Positions 1 through 9,322 of a stretch of 64,000 nt of DNA are shown here, piece by piece (the first letter of the stretch is position 1; each line of letters starts with the position of its first letter). The notes beneath the pieces were generated by a model. The model did not search any database. It was not told the origin of the DNA and saw only the letters and a program-made list of their open reading frames with translations. This DNA comes from CBDBJK01 sp965206395 (GTDB taxonomy: Bacteria > Chloroflexota > Dehalococcoidia > Lucifugimonadales > CATOSD01): contig CBDBJK010000036.1 in the NCBI GenBank assembly GCA_965206395.1, positions 62,001-126,000 on the forward strand, given 5' to 3'. Position numbers and translations under genes: made by a program.

Positions 1-176
1 ATCACCGATAACTCGTAGGGCCGCCGACCACGACCGGCCTTGGGATAGAACGGTCGAATGCGCTCTTCCAACTCTTCCCAAGGGATCAGTCCATCCATGC
101 GCTCAAGGAACTTCTCCCGGCGAGTCTTTCGCTTCTTGCTCTCGTAGTCCAAGTCCGCAAACGTCGGCTGGTTCAT
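1..176 (-). CDS. IS5-family transposase, N-terminal part
   Basis: About 58 N-terminal residues of an IS5-family DDE transposase, starting ATG at 176 behind a GGGAGGAGAGG ribosome site. The protein begins MNQPTFADLDYESKKRKTRR and continues with the family's 'FLERMD-LIPW' and 'FYPK-G-GRRPYELS' segments. The catalytic residues would lie beyond the window edge, so activity cannot be judged. The remnant at 23743 encodes a closely related N-terminus. Confidence 0.8.
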   Translation of the reverse strand, partial: MNQPTFADLDYESKKRKTRREKFLERMDGLIPWEELEERIRPFYPKAGRGRRPYELSV

Positions 177-253
177 TGCCTCTCCTCCCCCGTCTTCAGG
201 CCTTGGCCCTATTTTACTATCCCACAAGCCATCGGGACTTATTCAGAGCATCC
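1..253 (-). mobile_element. IS5-family element, partial (runs off window start)
   Basis: The 5' end of an IS5-family insertion sequence on the minus strand, running off the window. The outer end at 253 reads (minus strand) GGATGCTCTGAATAAGTC and abuts a CTAG at 254-257, which I take as the target duplication because CTAG also begins the surviving ABC ATPase reading frame. A second, degenerate copy of the same element lies at 23678 and starts with nearly the same terminal sequence after its own CTAG. The left end of the element is not visible. Confidence 0.8.
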
Positions 254-694
254 CTAGATGAGCCGTTCTCGGGGTTGGATCCACTGAACGTCGTGCTGAT
301 GAAGGAGATAATCCGCGAGGAGCAGGCCCGTGGTGCCACCATCATCTTCAGCACTCACATCATGTCTGACGTCGAAGAGCTATGCGAGCGCGTGTTGCTC
401 ATCGATGCCGTGACGACGTTGCTCTACGGGTCGCTCATGGAGCTGAAACGATCCCGCGGGACCCGCACTGTCAAGATCGCCGCCGACCGCCGGCCCGAGC
501 CAGTGGCCGGGGTGATGGAGCCAGTCGCGGTCAACGGACACTTCGAATACAAGCTGGAGTCCAGCAGGGAGCCTCAGGCGATCCTTCGCTCGTTCCTCGA
601 CGCCCAGATTTCGCTGGAGCGATTCGAGGTGGCGCTGCCCACTCTGAACGAGATATTCATCGAGGAGGTGCGCGATGCGCGAAGCCGTGGGTGA
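254..694 (+). pseudogene. ABC-2 transporter ATPase, 3' half, truncated by IS5
   Basis: The C-terminal half of an ABC transporter ATP-binding subunit of the NatA/drug-export type. Reading in frame from the CTAG at the IS5 boundary gives LDEPFSGLDP, the end of the Walker B and D-loop region, then the switch histidine in 'FSTHIM', then the variable C-terminal domain. Walker A and the signature motif must lie on the far side of the IS element, outside the window. The last 20 bases overlap the start of the permease gene, the usual arrangement for a two-gene export operon. The insertion probably abolishes this ATPase and may reduce permease expression. Confidence 0.85.
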
Positions 695-1901
695 AGCCCG
701 AATTGTCTTCTCGGAGGAGCTGCGACGCTACATAAGGCGCCCGATCTGGCTAATCATCACCGGGCTAGTACCGGCTATACTCTTAGTCCTCCTGATAGTC
801 GTGCCGATCATCCGGTCGCTTACAGACAACGATGGCGAGCCGCAGCCGAAGCTGATCGGCTACCTGGACCTGTCCAGAGAGCTTTCAGAGGTAGACTTCC
901 CGAACCTCACCCGGTTCGACACCCGCGAGGGCGGGATCAACGCCATCGTGGCCGGCGACATCGAGGATCTCTTCATCGTACCAGCAGACTTCCTCGTGGC
1001 CGGCGACGTCGAGTGGCTCTCGCAAAGGTCTGGAATATTCGCCGGCGGGGGCAACCGCAACTGGTTTGCCACCTTTCTGACCGTGTCGCTGATCGCAGAC
1101 AGACTCGACCCGAGCCTGCTGGACCGCGTGATCTTGGGAGCCGATTACGTCCGAGTCCACGTCGGCGAAGACGGCTCCGTCTCTCCGGACGACGACAATG
1201 GGTTCAACCAGTTCGTGGTCCCCTTCATCTTCACCGTCCTGCTAATGATGTCCATCTTCATGGGCGCCGGCACACTCCTTCAGAGCGTCTCCGAGGAAAA
1301 GGAGAACCGGATGGTCGACGTCTTGCTGACCTCGGTCTCCCCTCTCGCCTTGATGGCGGGGAAGATTCTAGCGCTGGGGACGACCTCGCTGATTCAGATG
1401 ATCGTGTGGATTGCCTCGATCGCCATCATCGGACCGCAGATCGTCGACCAGATCCCGAACGCCGCGGACCTCGATATCGAGCCTCTGACCCTCGTGTACG
1501 TCTCTCTGTTCTTCATCGCCGGATACTTCCTATTCTCGACGATCCTCGCCGGGATCGGATCGGCCACAACCTCGGAGAAGGAAGCAAGTCCTATCTCCGC
1601 TATAGTCATCGTTCCTGCGGCCATTCCCGTCTGGCTGTCGAGCGCGATCCTCAGCGCGCCTGACGGCGGACTCGCCAGGGTTCTCTCCTTTATCCCGATC
1701 ACGGCGCCCACGACGATGATGCAGCGAATAGGATCTGTGGACGTGTCGAACGCCGAGGTGCTCGCAAGCTTGGCGGTAACGGCGCTGGCCGGGGTCGTGA
1801 TGCTCTTCGTCTCAGCCCGAATCTTCCGGGCTGGCTTGCTGCTGTACGGCCAGCGGATGACTCTCGGCGCCGTGTGGCGGGCGGTGAGGCAGGCGGGTTA
1901 G
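675..1901 (+). CDS. ABC-2 type transporter permease (NatB/YhaP-like)
   Basis: Membrane subunit of an ABC-2 exporter, 408 residues. One N-terminal transmembrane helix (about 25-47) is followed by a roughly 130-residue extracytoplasmic region and then about five helices between 180 and 385. The cytoplasmic 'SEEKENRM-DVLLTSVSP' motif near residue 208 is characteristic of NatB-like permeases. A ribosome site (GAGGAGG) lies inside the end of the ATPase gene and supports ATG at 675. Its partner ATPase is broken by an IS5 element, so the system may be non-functional. The substrate cannot be told; sodium, drug or lipid export are all possible for the family. Its stop lies one base from the convergent radical SAM gene. 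Confidence 0.88.
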   Translation: MREAVGEARIVFSEELRRYIRRPIWLIITGLVPAILLVLLIVVPIIRSLTDNDGEPQPKLIGYLDLSRELSEVDFPNLTRFDTREGGINAIVAGDIEDLFIVPADFLVAGDVEWLSQRSGIFAGGGNRNWFATFLTVSLIADRLDPSLLDRVILGADYVRVHVGEDGSVSPDDDNGFNQFVVPFIFTVLLMMSIFMGAGTLLQSVSEEKENRMVDVLLTSVSPLALMAGKILALGTTSLIQMIVWIASIAIIGPQIVDQIPNAADLDIEPLTLVYVSLFFIAGYFLFSTILAGIGSATTSEKEASPISAIVIVPAAIPVWLSSAILSAPDGGLARVLSFIPITAPTTMMQRIGSVDVSNAEVLASLAVTALAGVVMLFVSARIFRAGLLLYGQRMTLGAVWRAVRQAG

Positions 1902-1902
1902 C

Positions 1903-3228
1903 CTAGTTGAGCGACCCCGGATGCCCCGGCATGCCGAACATCGGGCAGCCCGCACACGACATCTGCTGTCCACACGGCGCTGTAGTCGCCTGTGCTGTCG
2001 TGGCGACTGCCGCAGTCTGCTGTGTTCGCTCTGCCCTCGCATCCTCGCCGAACAGGTCGAGCCTTAGCTGCTTGGCCTTGGGAGGTCGGTGGCCTGGGAA
2101 TCGCACGAAAGGCCAAGCCCACTTTTTGACGACGCCCATTGCCTGAAGGTCGCGCCATGTGCCGATGCTGTGGTGTTGACGATTCTGCACGATGCGCTGC
2201 GCCGACGTGGGGCCGACGCCCGGCACTCGGAGCAGTTGGTCGTGAGTCGCCGTGTTGACCTCCAGAGGGAAAGCATCCAGATTCTCGATGGCGATGGTCG
2301 TCTTTGGGTCGTAGTCGAGAGGCAGGAAACCTCCCTTGTCAAAGGCCAGACCAAGCTCGTCGTTGGAGAATCGATACACGCGCTTGAGCCAGTCCATCTG
2401 GTACAGACGGTTCGTCCGAAGCATAGGCGTTTGCGGATGCTCCTCCAACGGCGTATAGCGTATCGGACGAAAGGGCGAGTAGTAGACGCGCTTCAGATTC
2501 CATTCGGTGTAAAGCTGGTCTATGCGCTGGAAAATATCGAAGTCAGACTCGTCGGCAGCCCCTACGACAAGCTGAGTTGCCTGTCCCACTGCGCCGTTGG
2601 TGTCGCTCCGCGTCAGGTCGTTAATCCAACTCATAGGGGCCAGGATGTCATTTTCGAGGTCTTTCATAACAGTGAGCTTGCGCATCATCTCGGCAGTAGG
2701 CGTTTCCAGGTTGAGGGACAGCCGCGTGCCCAGGCGATAGGCCGTCTCAACGTACTGGTACTCGGTTCCGGGCATCACCTTCATGTGGATGTAGCCCTTG
2801 AAGCCGTACTTCTGGCGAATAACCTCCACCACCTTGATAAGATGCTCCGTGGTCTTGGAGCCGCTGCCCGCGATTCCAGAGCTAAGAAACAGCCCGCTCA
2901 CGGTCTGACGCTGTTGCAGCTCGTTGAACAATCGCGCTAACTCGTCCACCTTGAAAGCGTAACGCTTTCTGGGCACGTGTGTGCTATTGGGACAGTAGGC
3001 GCAGTCCATCTTGCAGAAGTCGGTGAACATCACCCGCATCAAGTTGATATGCTTTCCGTTGGGCATCTTCGCCTGATAGACGCCGGAGGTGGAATGTCTC
3101 TTCGGCTCAAAATGCAAGTTCCCGACGCCGCCGCTCTCCGGGCGCGACAAGACATCATCGCCCGCGACCTGCATCGAACCTAGAATCTGGAGCTTCTCGT
3201 AAGCGTCAGGGGTATGTTTGACAAGCAC
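1903..3228 (-). CDS. Putative DNA modification/repair radical SAM protein with C-terminal helix-hairpin-helix
   Basis: A 441-residue radical SAM protein of the family annotated as putative DNA modification/repair radical SAM. The iron-sulfur motif is C72-x3-C76-x2-C79 (CKMDCAYC). Downstream a helix-hairpin-helix (LLRVPGVGPTSAQRIV) suits non-specific DNA binding. The tail carries another cysteine cluster (C-x5-C-x2-C). GTG at 3228 is preferred because AAGGAGG lies five bases upstream. A perfect GAAC-N4-GTTC LexA-type box sits 22 bases before the start, so I infer SOS control, in keeping with a repair role. Family members are often found with a uracil-DNA-glycosylase-like partner, which is not adjacent here. 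The reaction is not known to me. Confidence 0.85.
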   Translation of the reverse strand: MLVKHTPDAYEKLQILGSMQVAGDDVLSRPESGGVGNLHFEPKRHSTSGVYQAKMPNGKHINLMRVMFTDFCKMDCAYCPNSTHVPRKRYAFKVDELARLFNELQQRQTVSGLFLSSGIAGSGSKTTEHLIKVVEVIRQKYGFKGYIHMKVMPGTEYQYVETAYRLGTRLSLNLETPTAEMMRKLTVMKDLENDILAPMSWINDLTRSDTNGAVGQATQLVVGAADESDFDIFQRIDQLYTEWNLKRVYYSPFRPIRYTPLEEHPQTPMLRTNRLYQMDWLKRVYRFSNDELGLAFDKGGFLPLDYDPKTTIAIENLDAFPLEVNTATHDQLLRVPGVGPTSAQRIVQNRQHHSIGTWRDLQAMGVVKKWAWPFVRFPGHRPPKAKQLRLDLFGEDARAERTQQTAAVATTAQATTAPCGQQMSCAGCPMFGMPGHPGSLN

Positions 3229-3249
3229 GGTGGCCTCCTTTTTGTAAGA

Positions 3250-3261
3250 GAACTTCTGTTC
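3250..3261 (-). promoter_or_regulatory. LexA-type SOS box upstream of radical SAM gene
   Basis: A perfect Gram-positive-type box, GAACAGAAGTTC on the minus strand, extended to the dyad AGAAC-N4-GTTCT. It lies just upstream of the ribosome site of the radical SAM gene. TTGACA (minus strand, 3285-3280) and TATAAG are visible upstream but are only 13 bases apart, so I do not assign a firm -35/-10 pair. Confidence 0.75.
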
Positions 3262-3533
3262 TTATAAAAGAAGGTCAAATGTCAAGGGGGTAGCAACGCA
3301 AAACAGGCAAGGCGAAATGCGTGCCCCGAAAGGTTAGCAGAACGTTCTAACACTGACAGAGCGTTTCACATGGTAGCTCTGATTGACTTGAGGTGATATA
3401 TTAGCCATACTCAAATGCTCCGATTTGCCCTCGAATACGCCTTCGCTCTCTTCGCACGCGATAGAGTGGAGTGGGTTGACTTCGAGGAAGGGATTTCAGA
3501 CGGACACTAAATTTTGCCTTGGGAGAAAACACG

Positions 3534-3875
3534 ATGGGTACTTTCAGAATGTATACAAGCGACGACGGACAATCGCACTTCGAGGATATCGATCTTTCGA
3601 GTACGCCGGATTGGACCTCGGCGCAGGCAACGACAGGCATCACGTTCCGCGAGATACCTGTGGGGAATTTTCAAACCTGGCATCCCGCGCCTCGCCGCCA
3701 GTACGTCATCATCCTGTCAGGCCAGTTGGAGATTGGGTTCGGCGACGGCTCCAAGCGCGTCTTCGGCCCTGGCGACGCTCGACTGGTCGAGGACATCACC
3801 GGACAAGGCCACACCACAGGCGTCTACGGCGACCAGCCCTGCGTAACGGCCACGATTCCGCTTGCGAATCAGTAG
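3534..3875 (+). CDS. Cupin-domain protein
   Basis: A 113-residue single-cupin protein. The core 'ISGQLEIGFGDG'-like strand and the following 'FGPGDARLVEDITGQGH' fit cupin motifs 1 and 2; the H-x-G-H metal set is incomplete, so metal binding is uncertain. ATG at 3534 is chosen over a TTG 15 bases upstream because GGGAGAA lies at the correct distance from it. It stands alone between the radical SAM gene and a VOC gene. A binding or sensing role for a small molecule is all that can be inferred. Confidence 0.75.
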   Translation: MGTFRMYTSDDGQSHFEDIDLSSTPDWTSAQATTGITFREIPVGNFQTWHPAPRRQYVIILSGQLEIGFGDGSKRVFGPGDARLVEDITGQGHTTGVYGDQPCVTATIPLANQ

Positions 3876-3913
3876 GAGTTTGAGCTTTCTGAAATGACGC
3901 GTAAGGACAGATT

Positions 3914-4266
3914 ATGAGTGCCTTCATTCACAATATTGCAGTAGTCTGCGCCCGCCCTGCACCGCTAGCTGATTTCTGGGCAGCGACACTCGAGAGGACT
4001 GGAATGACGACGAGGGCGCTGCAGTGTATGACCCAGACGTAAAAGGGGCGCGGCTGCTCTTCATGCGAGTACCTGAAAGCAAGATTGCGAAGAATCGCCT
4101 CCATCTAGACCTGCAGGCCCAGAACAGCACTATGGAAGAAGAGGCGGAGCGTCTGGTTGGGCTTGGTGCGCGAGTCGTTGAAAGAGTCAATCTGACCAGT
4201 GGGACATGGATGGGCGAGTGGACTATCATGGAGGACCCGGAAGGGAACGAATTCTGCATCGCCTGA
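3914..4266 (+). pseudogene. VOC/glyoxalase-like protein, frameshifted
   Basis: A small vicinal-oxygen-chelate (glyoxalase-like) protein in two frames. The first frame starts at ATG 3914 behind AAGGAC and reads MSAFIHNIAVVC, then ADFWAATLE; it stops near 4042. From about 3995 the alternative frame continues with EDWNDDEGAAVYDPD, then 'RLLFMRVPE', 'NRLHLDL' and 'MEDPEGNEFCIA', all typical of the family. One base is missing relative to an open gene. This may be true inactivation or an assembly error. Family function ranges from isomerases to antibiotic binding and cannot be narrowed. Confidence 0.75.
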
Positions 4267-4446
4267 TCCGGGCATCAATGATATCTGATTGGCATATCGC
4301 CTCACTTAGCAGAGTCTCCTGCCCTCAGACCTCATGATCTAGTCGAAACCAGGGGATGGGTAATAGCAGCTTGGATTGATTCAGCAGAGCGGATGCACTA
4401 GCTATACACTAGCCACATAGCAACCAAGCGATAGGAGCATCGAAAC

Positions 4447-6066
4447 ATGCCTAACATGAGTGGGGCGCAGGCCCTTGCGAGACAGCTACGCTCCGAAGGC
4501 GTCGATACCGTGTTCGCATTGCCGGGCGTCCAGATGATGGCCGCCTTCGACGCGATGTTCGAGCTTCAGAACGACATTCGTCTGGTGCAAACGCGCCACG
4601 AGCAGGCCACGACCTATATGGCCGACGGCTACGCGAAGGTCACTGGCAAGGTCGGTGTGGCTATGGTTGTGCCCGGCCCCGGCGCTCTCAACGCTGCTGC
4701 CGGACTTGGAACCGCCTACGCAAGCTCCTCGCCCGTGCTGCTCATATCAGGGCAGATTGAAAGCACAGCGCTCGGCAAAAGGCAAGGCCAGTTGCATGAA
4801 ATCGAAGATCAGCTTGACGTGTTCAAGCCTATTACAAAGTGGAACCACAGGGTCACCAGGGTCGAGGAGATTCCCGGAGCTGTTCACGAATCGATGCGTC
4901 AGCTAAAGACGGGCCGCCCAAGGCCGGTTGAGCTTGAGATACCTCCCGACACGCTGGCTGCTACGGGCGACGTTGACATCATCGAGCCGGAGGAGTACCC
5001 CAGAGCGTCGGGCAGTCAATCGGACATCGAGCGTGCGGCGCAACTCCTGGCCGGGGCCAGAAAGCCTGCCATCATCGCCGGAGGTGGTTCCATCATCTCC
5101 GGCGCGTCGAAAGAGCTTATGGAGCTTGCCGAGTTCATCCAGGCTCCTGTCATGACGACTAACCAGGGCAAGGGCATCATTCCCGAAGACCATGAGCTTG
5201 CCATAGGCGTCAATTACTATGTTCTGGGGCCTGCCAATAAGGTCGTCCCGGAAAGCGACGTTATTCTTGCCGTCGGCAGCCGCCTGCTCATGGGAGGCGT
5301 CGAGCTTACGGATGCTCAGAAGCTCATCCACATAGACGCCGATTCCGACGAGTTAGGCAAGAACCACACCACCGAAATAGGAATACAGGCAGACGCTAAA
5401 GAGGCCCTATCCCAGCTACTCCAACGGCTTCGGGCCATCAGCGCTCCGAAAGAGTCCCGGCGCGGGGAGATTGAAGGGTACAGAGACGCGTTCAGGCGTG
5501 AATTGCGCGAGCTAGCGCCCGAACAGTTGAGCATCGTCGAGACTATACGAAACGAGATGGACGACGACGCCATCATGGTCAGCGGCGTCACAAATATTGG
5601 CTACTGGGGCTACCTGGGCCACAAGACGACTCACCCACGGACGTTCTTGACATCATCGTATTTTGGGACTCTAGGCTACGCTTTCCCGACTGCCCTTGGC
5701 GCGAAGATAGCCCTTCCAGACAGGCAAGTGGTCGTAACCTGCGGCGACGGCGGGTTCATGTACAGCCCGCAGGAGCTTTCGACTGCGGTGAGATATGGCA
5801 TCAACCTAGTCGCGCTGGTGTTCAACAACAAGGCATACGGCGCATCCCAGTGGGATCAGACTCATCGCTATGGCGAACGCTTCATCGGCACCGACCTGCA
5901 TAACCCGGATTTCGTAAAGCTCGCGGAGTCCTTCGGCGCGGTCGGCATGAGAACCGATGTCGATGGGCTTGGCGCGTCGGTCAAAGAGGCGCTGTCAGCC
6001 AACTCGCCAGTGCTCCTCGAAGTGGACGTGCCCGTGATGATGCCACCTTTCCAGATCGTTCGGTAG
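4447..6066 (+). CDS. Thiamine-diphosphate-dependent enzyme, acetolactate synthase-like
   Basis: A 539-residue TPP enzyme with the three standard domains: N-terminal pyrimidine-binding, central, and C-terminal pyrophosphate-binding. The catalytic glutamate is in 'TRHEQATTYMADGYA' near residue 52. The TPP/metal motif starts with GDGGFMYS and ends with FNNKAYG. Length matches the IlvB/benzoylformate decarboxylase superfamily. No small regulatory subunit follows, so a catabolic decarboxylase or carboligase is as likely as a biosynthetic acetolactate synthase. It stands alone. A second, distant paralogue lies at 46641. Confidence 0.85.
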   Translation: MPNMSGAQALARQLRSEGVDTVFALPGVQMMAAFDAMFELQNDIRLVQTRHEQATTYMADGYAKVTGKVGVAMVVPGPGALNAAAGLGTAYASSSPVLLISGQIESTALGKRQGQLHEIEDQLDVFKPITKWNHRVTRVEEIPGAVHESMRQLKTGRPRPVELEIPPDTLAATGDVDIIEPEEYPRASGSQSDIERAAQLLAGARKPAIIAGGGSIISGASKELMELAEFIQAPVMTTNQGKGIIPEDHELAIGVNYYVLGPANKVVPESDVILAVGSRLLMGGVELTDAQKLIHIDADSDELGKNHTTEIGIQADAKEALSQLLQRLRAISAPKESRRGEIEGYRDAFRRELRELAPEQLSIVETIRNEMDDDAIMVSGVTNIGYWGYLGHKTTHPRTFLTSSYFGTLGYAFPTALGAKIALPDRQVVVTCGDGGFMYSPQELSTAVRYGINLVALVFNNKAYGASQWDQTHRYGERFIGTDLHNPDFVKLAESFGAVGMRTDVDGLGASVKEALSANSPVLLEVDVPVMMPPFQIVR

Positions 6067-6170
6067 GATATATGCTTGCTCTGATTAAAGAGCAAAACGT
6101 CTTCTTGTTTCGTTTGGCTGGGGTATGTATGTGATATAGGCATACGTGATTATGCAGGGTGGCGTGGCGA

Positions 6171-6271
6171 CCTCACCCCCATCCTTCCGCGGAAGGACGA
6201 AAACAGGCCTGGTTTTTAGGCACCCCCTCTCTCCTTCCGCGGAAGGACAGAGAGGGGGGACGAGGGTGAAA
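6171..6271. repeat. Intergenic repeat with two TCCTTCCGCGGAAGGA palindromes
   Basis: Non-coding stretch after the TPP gene. It holds two copies of the 16-base perfect palindrome TCCTTCCGCGGAAGGA (6182-6197 and 6232-6247) inside a larger unit running from 'cctcaccccc' to 'cgagggtgaaat'. A similar unit occurs at 63525, and a single palindrome at 36432. It resembles REP-like intergenic elements able to form strong hairpins. The rest of 6067-6432 shows nothing else that I can support. Confidence 0.75.
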
Positions 6272-6432
6272 TCTGGCGTACAACGCCGCACACTTCGGGG
6301 ACGGCAGAACACTAACTCCTGATCCTCCAAATGATGTACCTTTGCATCCCTTCTTCGTGTGGAAATACAGCCGTTCACACCTGATAGTGGAAGATTCGCC
6401 GCAATTTTTGTACAATTAGGTCTCATTGACAG

Positions 6433-6592
6433 ATGGCGACTCTTCCTTTGGAGCGTGTAAGTTTGTGCGCAGCAGACCGAAATCACGAAGAGCTACCATT
6501 AACTGACGCTGACAGCCATGCGGCGTTGGTTAGGGAAACCGGGTACGGTAGCGGAGAGACGAATCAACTCTCACCGGGAACGACTACACTAG
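6433..6592 (+). pseudogene. FHA/winged-helix regulator, 5' fragment
   Basis: The first 53 codons of a gene interrupted at a CTAG by IS elements. Frame and sequence join exactly to the 3' fragment at 9323: the last codons read LSPGTTTL and the other side continues GREADNDIVLD, forming the start of an FHA domain. The N-terminal 45 residues match nothing I recognise. The start at ATG 6433 has only a weak ribosome site, so the true start could differ. Confidence 0.75.
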
Positions 6593-7840
6593 TGGTTCAA
6601 CGTTTTTGTATTGATGGGTAGAGTGACTTTAGCTTGATGCGCGCATCCTCGGTAGTGAAGCGCCAATCCACTCGTATCACATCCCGGTTGCGTTGATTCT
6701 GCCAAGCATTGACCTCGCCGCGCAGGATGTCTTGATTGGCAATCCGTCGGTCCAGGCACTGTCGAGCCAGCACACCGATCTCTATCTCCGCCATATTCAA
6801 CCAACTCCCGTGTTTGGGAGTGTAGTGTATCTCCAGTCGCTCAGCTATACGCCTCGCCTCAGCAGGCTCGAATGCCTCGTATAGCGAGGACAGCTTGTGA
6901 GTGTTGAGATTGTCCATTACCAGCACGATCCGGTCTCTGTCAGGGTAGTCCTCGTCGACCAGTTTCTTTATCACATGCGCCCAGTCCACCTTCGTGCGAC
7001 GCTCTCTGACCTCGACTCGGCGCCATCCGTCCAACGGTGCAAACAGCATGAACAGGCTGCTCACTCCATTGCGCTCGTATTCGTAGTCGTATGCCGCCGA
7101 TAAGCCGGGCGCTGCGGGACGCGGCACTCGCGTCTCCTTGACTTGCTGTTTGCTCGTCTCATCCATGCACACCAGAACCTCATTCCCATCGTACGGCCGT
7201 TGGTAGACCTCCAGTACGTCTTCCATCACGTCTTCCATCGCGCACACAAACTCGCGCTCTGACCGGGCGGGATGCACCAACTCTGCTTCAGCCACGGCTT
7301 CAGTTCGTTTTTTTTTAAGCGCCTGGCGAACCGTCTCGGTGCTAATGGTCCCGACTATCTCACACTCGACCAACTGGTCAGCCAACAGCTTCAGGGTCCA
7401 ACTGGCACGCCCCTCCGGCGGTTCCCCGCAGCCATCGCTATCAACCGTGCTTCACCTTCGCCGTCCAGTCTCTTTTGACGCCGACGCAGTTGCTTTTTGC
7501 GATTCAGCGCAGACTCACCCCCTCCTCCACACAGCGCTTGCGTATTCGCTCGACCGTTGACTGTCCCACACCGAGCGCGCTGGTGATGTCCGCGTCCTTC
7601 ATTCCCCGTCCGAGCGTGACTCATCGCTCATCAGCAGAATGCGCGCATGGGTCTGTTTGTACGCCGCAGCCCGACCGCGTGGAGACCAAGGCGTTGAGTT
7701 CCTGTTGTTCGTCGGTAGTCAGTCTGATACGGTACTTCTTGGTAGACATCATGGTTCCTCCTCGGTTCAACGTTTACGATTGAACCCCCAAGAGGAACAA
7801 TGACTATCATGGTATTCATTTCAATGATGTTGGACCACTA
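6590..7840 (-). mobile_element. IS630-family element, copy 1 (degenerate)
   Basis: One of four copies of the same roughly 1.25-kb IS630-family element, the only one on the minus strand. Ends are TAGTGGTTCAACG (6590 side) and TAGTGGTCCAAC (7840 side). It is inserted in the CTAG target duplication of the IS1182 element that follows, so it is the younger of the nested pair. Relative to the other copies it carries at least six single-base indels in its transposase region and is two bases shorter overall (1251 versus 1253). Confidence 0.9.
6597..7752 (-). pseudogene. IS630 transposase, copy 1, multiply frameshifted
   Basis: Same transposase as at 15449 but broken. Compared with copies 2-4 it has lost a C near 7428, a C near 7516, a G near 7612 and a G near 7254, and gained an A near 7770 and a C near 7682. 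The G lost near 7254 happens to restore an open frame across the A9 run, so 262 codons downstream of 7385 are open, but about 20 residues there are read out of frame. DDE residues in CMDETSKQ, VMDNLNTHK and WLNMAEIE are retained. Confidence 0.85.
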
Positions 7841-7841
7841 G

Positions 7842-9322
7842 GAGCCTGTCTGGGTAATTACTAATGGGAGTTGGGGCGTGAGGGATAAGTAGTTGCTTCC
7901 GTGGGGGCTGCTCCTGGGTCAGCGGGCGTCAAAGATAGTCTCTTAGGCCACCATCCGACTCCCTGGCTTGGGGTGGCTGTTCAGGGCAGAGAAGAGCTTG
8001 AGCAGGTTGTGTCCAGCGCAGATTAGCTTCCACTCCAACTTCACCTTCGCTAATCCTCGGAGCAGAAACTGCCGGAAGCCCCGAGCCTGTTTGATCTGCC
8101 CGAACATCGGCTCTACCGTCTCCATCCTCAGGGCGTAACGCTGCCGACCCCGCTGGGTTCGCAGCTTCCTTCGCATCCGGTCCGCCGGCGACAGATGCCT
8201 GGGAATACGACCTCGAGGTGCCGACGGTATCACCGTTCCATGCCGGGTCTTATCCGGTGGGATGAAGGGGTCTACTCCTAAAGCGTAGAGTTCCGCTACC
8301 GCTTGGGCCGAGTAGTAGCCAGCATCGGCCGATGCTTCTCTGGGTAGAGTGCCAGTGTTGTTCTCTGTCTGCTGCACCAGGGGTAGGGCCCAGCCCTGGT
8401 CGGGGGGGCTGGTTGGTGACATCGGCCGCCACAATCACCTGATGGGCGCTGTCCCACCGCCGCCTGACAGTTGTAAGATTGGCTGAACTCCTTACCCCCA
8501 GGGCCTGGCATTATGCGAGAGTCCGGGTCGGTGAAGTTCCGCTGGGCCTTATCCTCCGGGGCTTCCTTCCCCTGGGCTTGGGCCTCCGCTTCCAGGGCCT
8601 TCCTGGGCCTCTCTAATCTTCTTCAGCCGGCTTTCGCGAAAGGCCAGTTCCACGGGCAACTCATCCCCGCGCCGGTCCTTCCCGTAGCGCCGGTCCTCTT
8701 CTTCGTCCACCTCCTGAGCCCGCTTGAGTAGCTCCTCAACCTCTGCCTCCAGTCGTGCCCTTTTCTCTTTCATCTTGCCGTAGCTCATGGCCTTATGCTT
8801 GGAGGCGTTGGCTTTCACCTTAGTCCCATCCAGGGAAACGTGGCCCCAGCTTGGCCAGCCCGGCTTGGCGGCATAGCTCCAGCACCTTTAGAAAGAGACC
8901 TCCCAGCGCTACCAGGTGTTCCTTGCGGAAGTCGGAGATGGTGCGGAAGTCGGGCGTGTTGTTGGCCGCCAGCACACGGAAGGCAATGTCTTCATGGAGA
9001 CGCTTCTCGATGCGCCGGGAGGAGGGTGCCCCAACACAGTAGGCGTAGACCAGCACCTTTACCATCATCACCGGATGGTAGGGAGGATAGCCTCGCTCCT
9101 CTCCCTCATACCTGCTCAGGATTTCCTTCAAGTCCACCTGGTCCACCACATCGGAGCTGAAGTAGGCCAGATGGTCCGCGGGTAGCCACTCCTGAAGGGC
9201 CACCGGCATCAGCAGCATCTGATCTGGCTCATAGCGGCGAAAGGTCTTGCTCATCCCTGCCTCCTCAACCCAGCTTTGCCTCTATTTTAACCCTTACTGC
9301 CCCGCATTACTCGGACAGGCTG
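7842..9322 (-). mobile_element. IS1182-family element (degenerate)
   Basis: Bounded by imperfect terminal inverted repeats, AGCCTGTCTGGGTAAT at the left and AGCCTGTCCGAGTAAT at the right, and flanked by CTAG on both sides (7838-7841 and 9323-9326). It interrupts the FHA/winged-helix gene, and its left CTAG was later used by IS630 copy 1. The transposase is in several broken frames, so the copy is probably immobile by itself. Confidence 0.85.
7943..9254 (-). pseudogene. IS1182-family transposase, frameshifted
   Basis: Begins MSKTFRRYEPDQMLLMP at 9254 and follows the family order: 'HLAYF-SDVVDQVDL', 'YPPYHPVMMVKVLVYAYC', 'PDFRTISDFRKEHL', 'KANASKHKAMSYGKM', then a charged coiled-coil segment and a C-terminal part with 'VEPMFGQIKQARGFRQFLLRG' ending at 7943. 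These parts sit in at least four frames, broken near 8820, 8540 and 8430. Protein cannot be made intact without several corrections. Confidence 0.85.

Noticed and set aside
3333..3351. GTTAG-C-AGAACGTTCTAAC near-palindrome
   Set aside because: It contains GAAC and GTTC without the four-base spacer of an SOS box and lies between divergent genes without a promoter I could assign; left as a chance or unassigned dyad.
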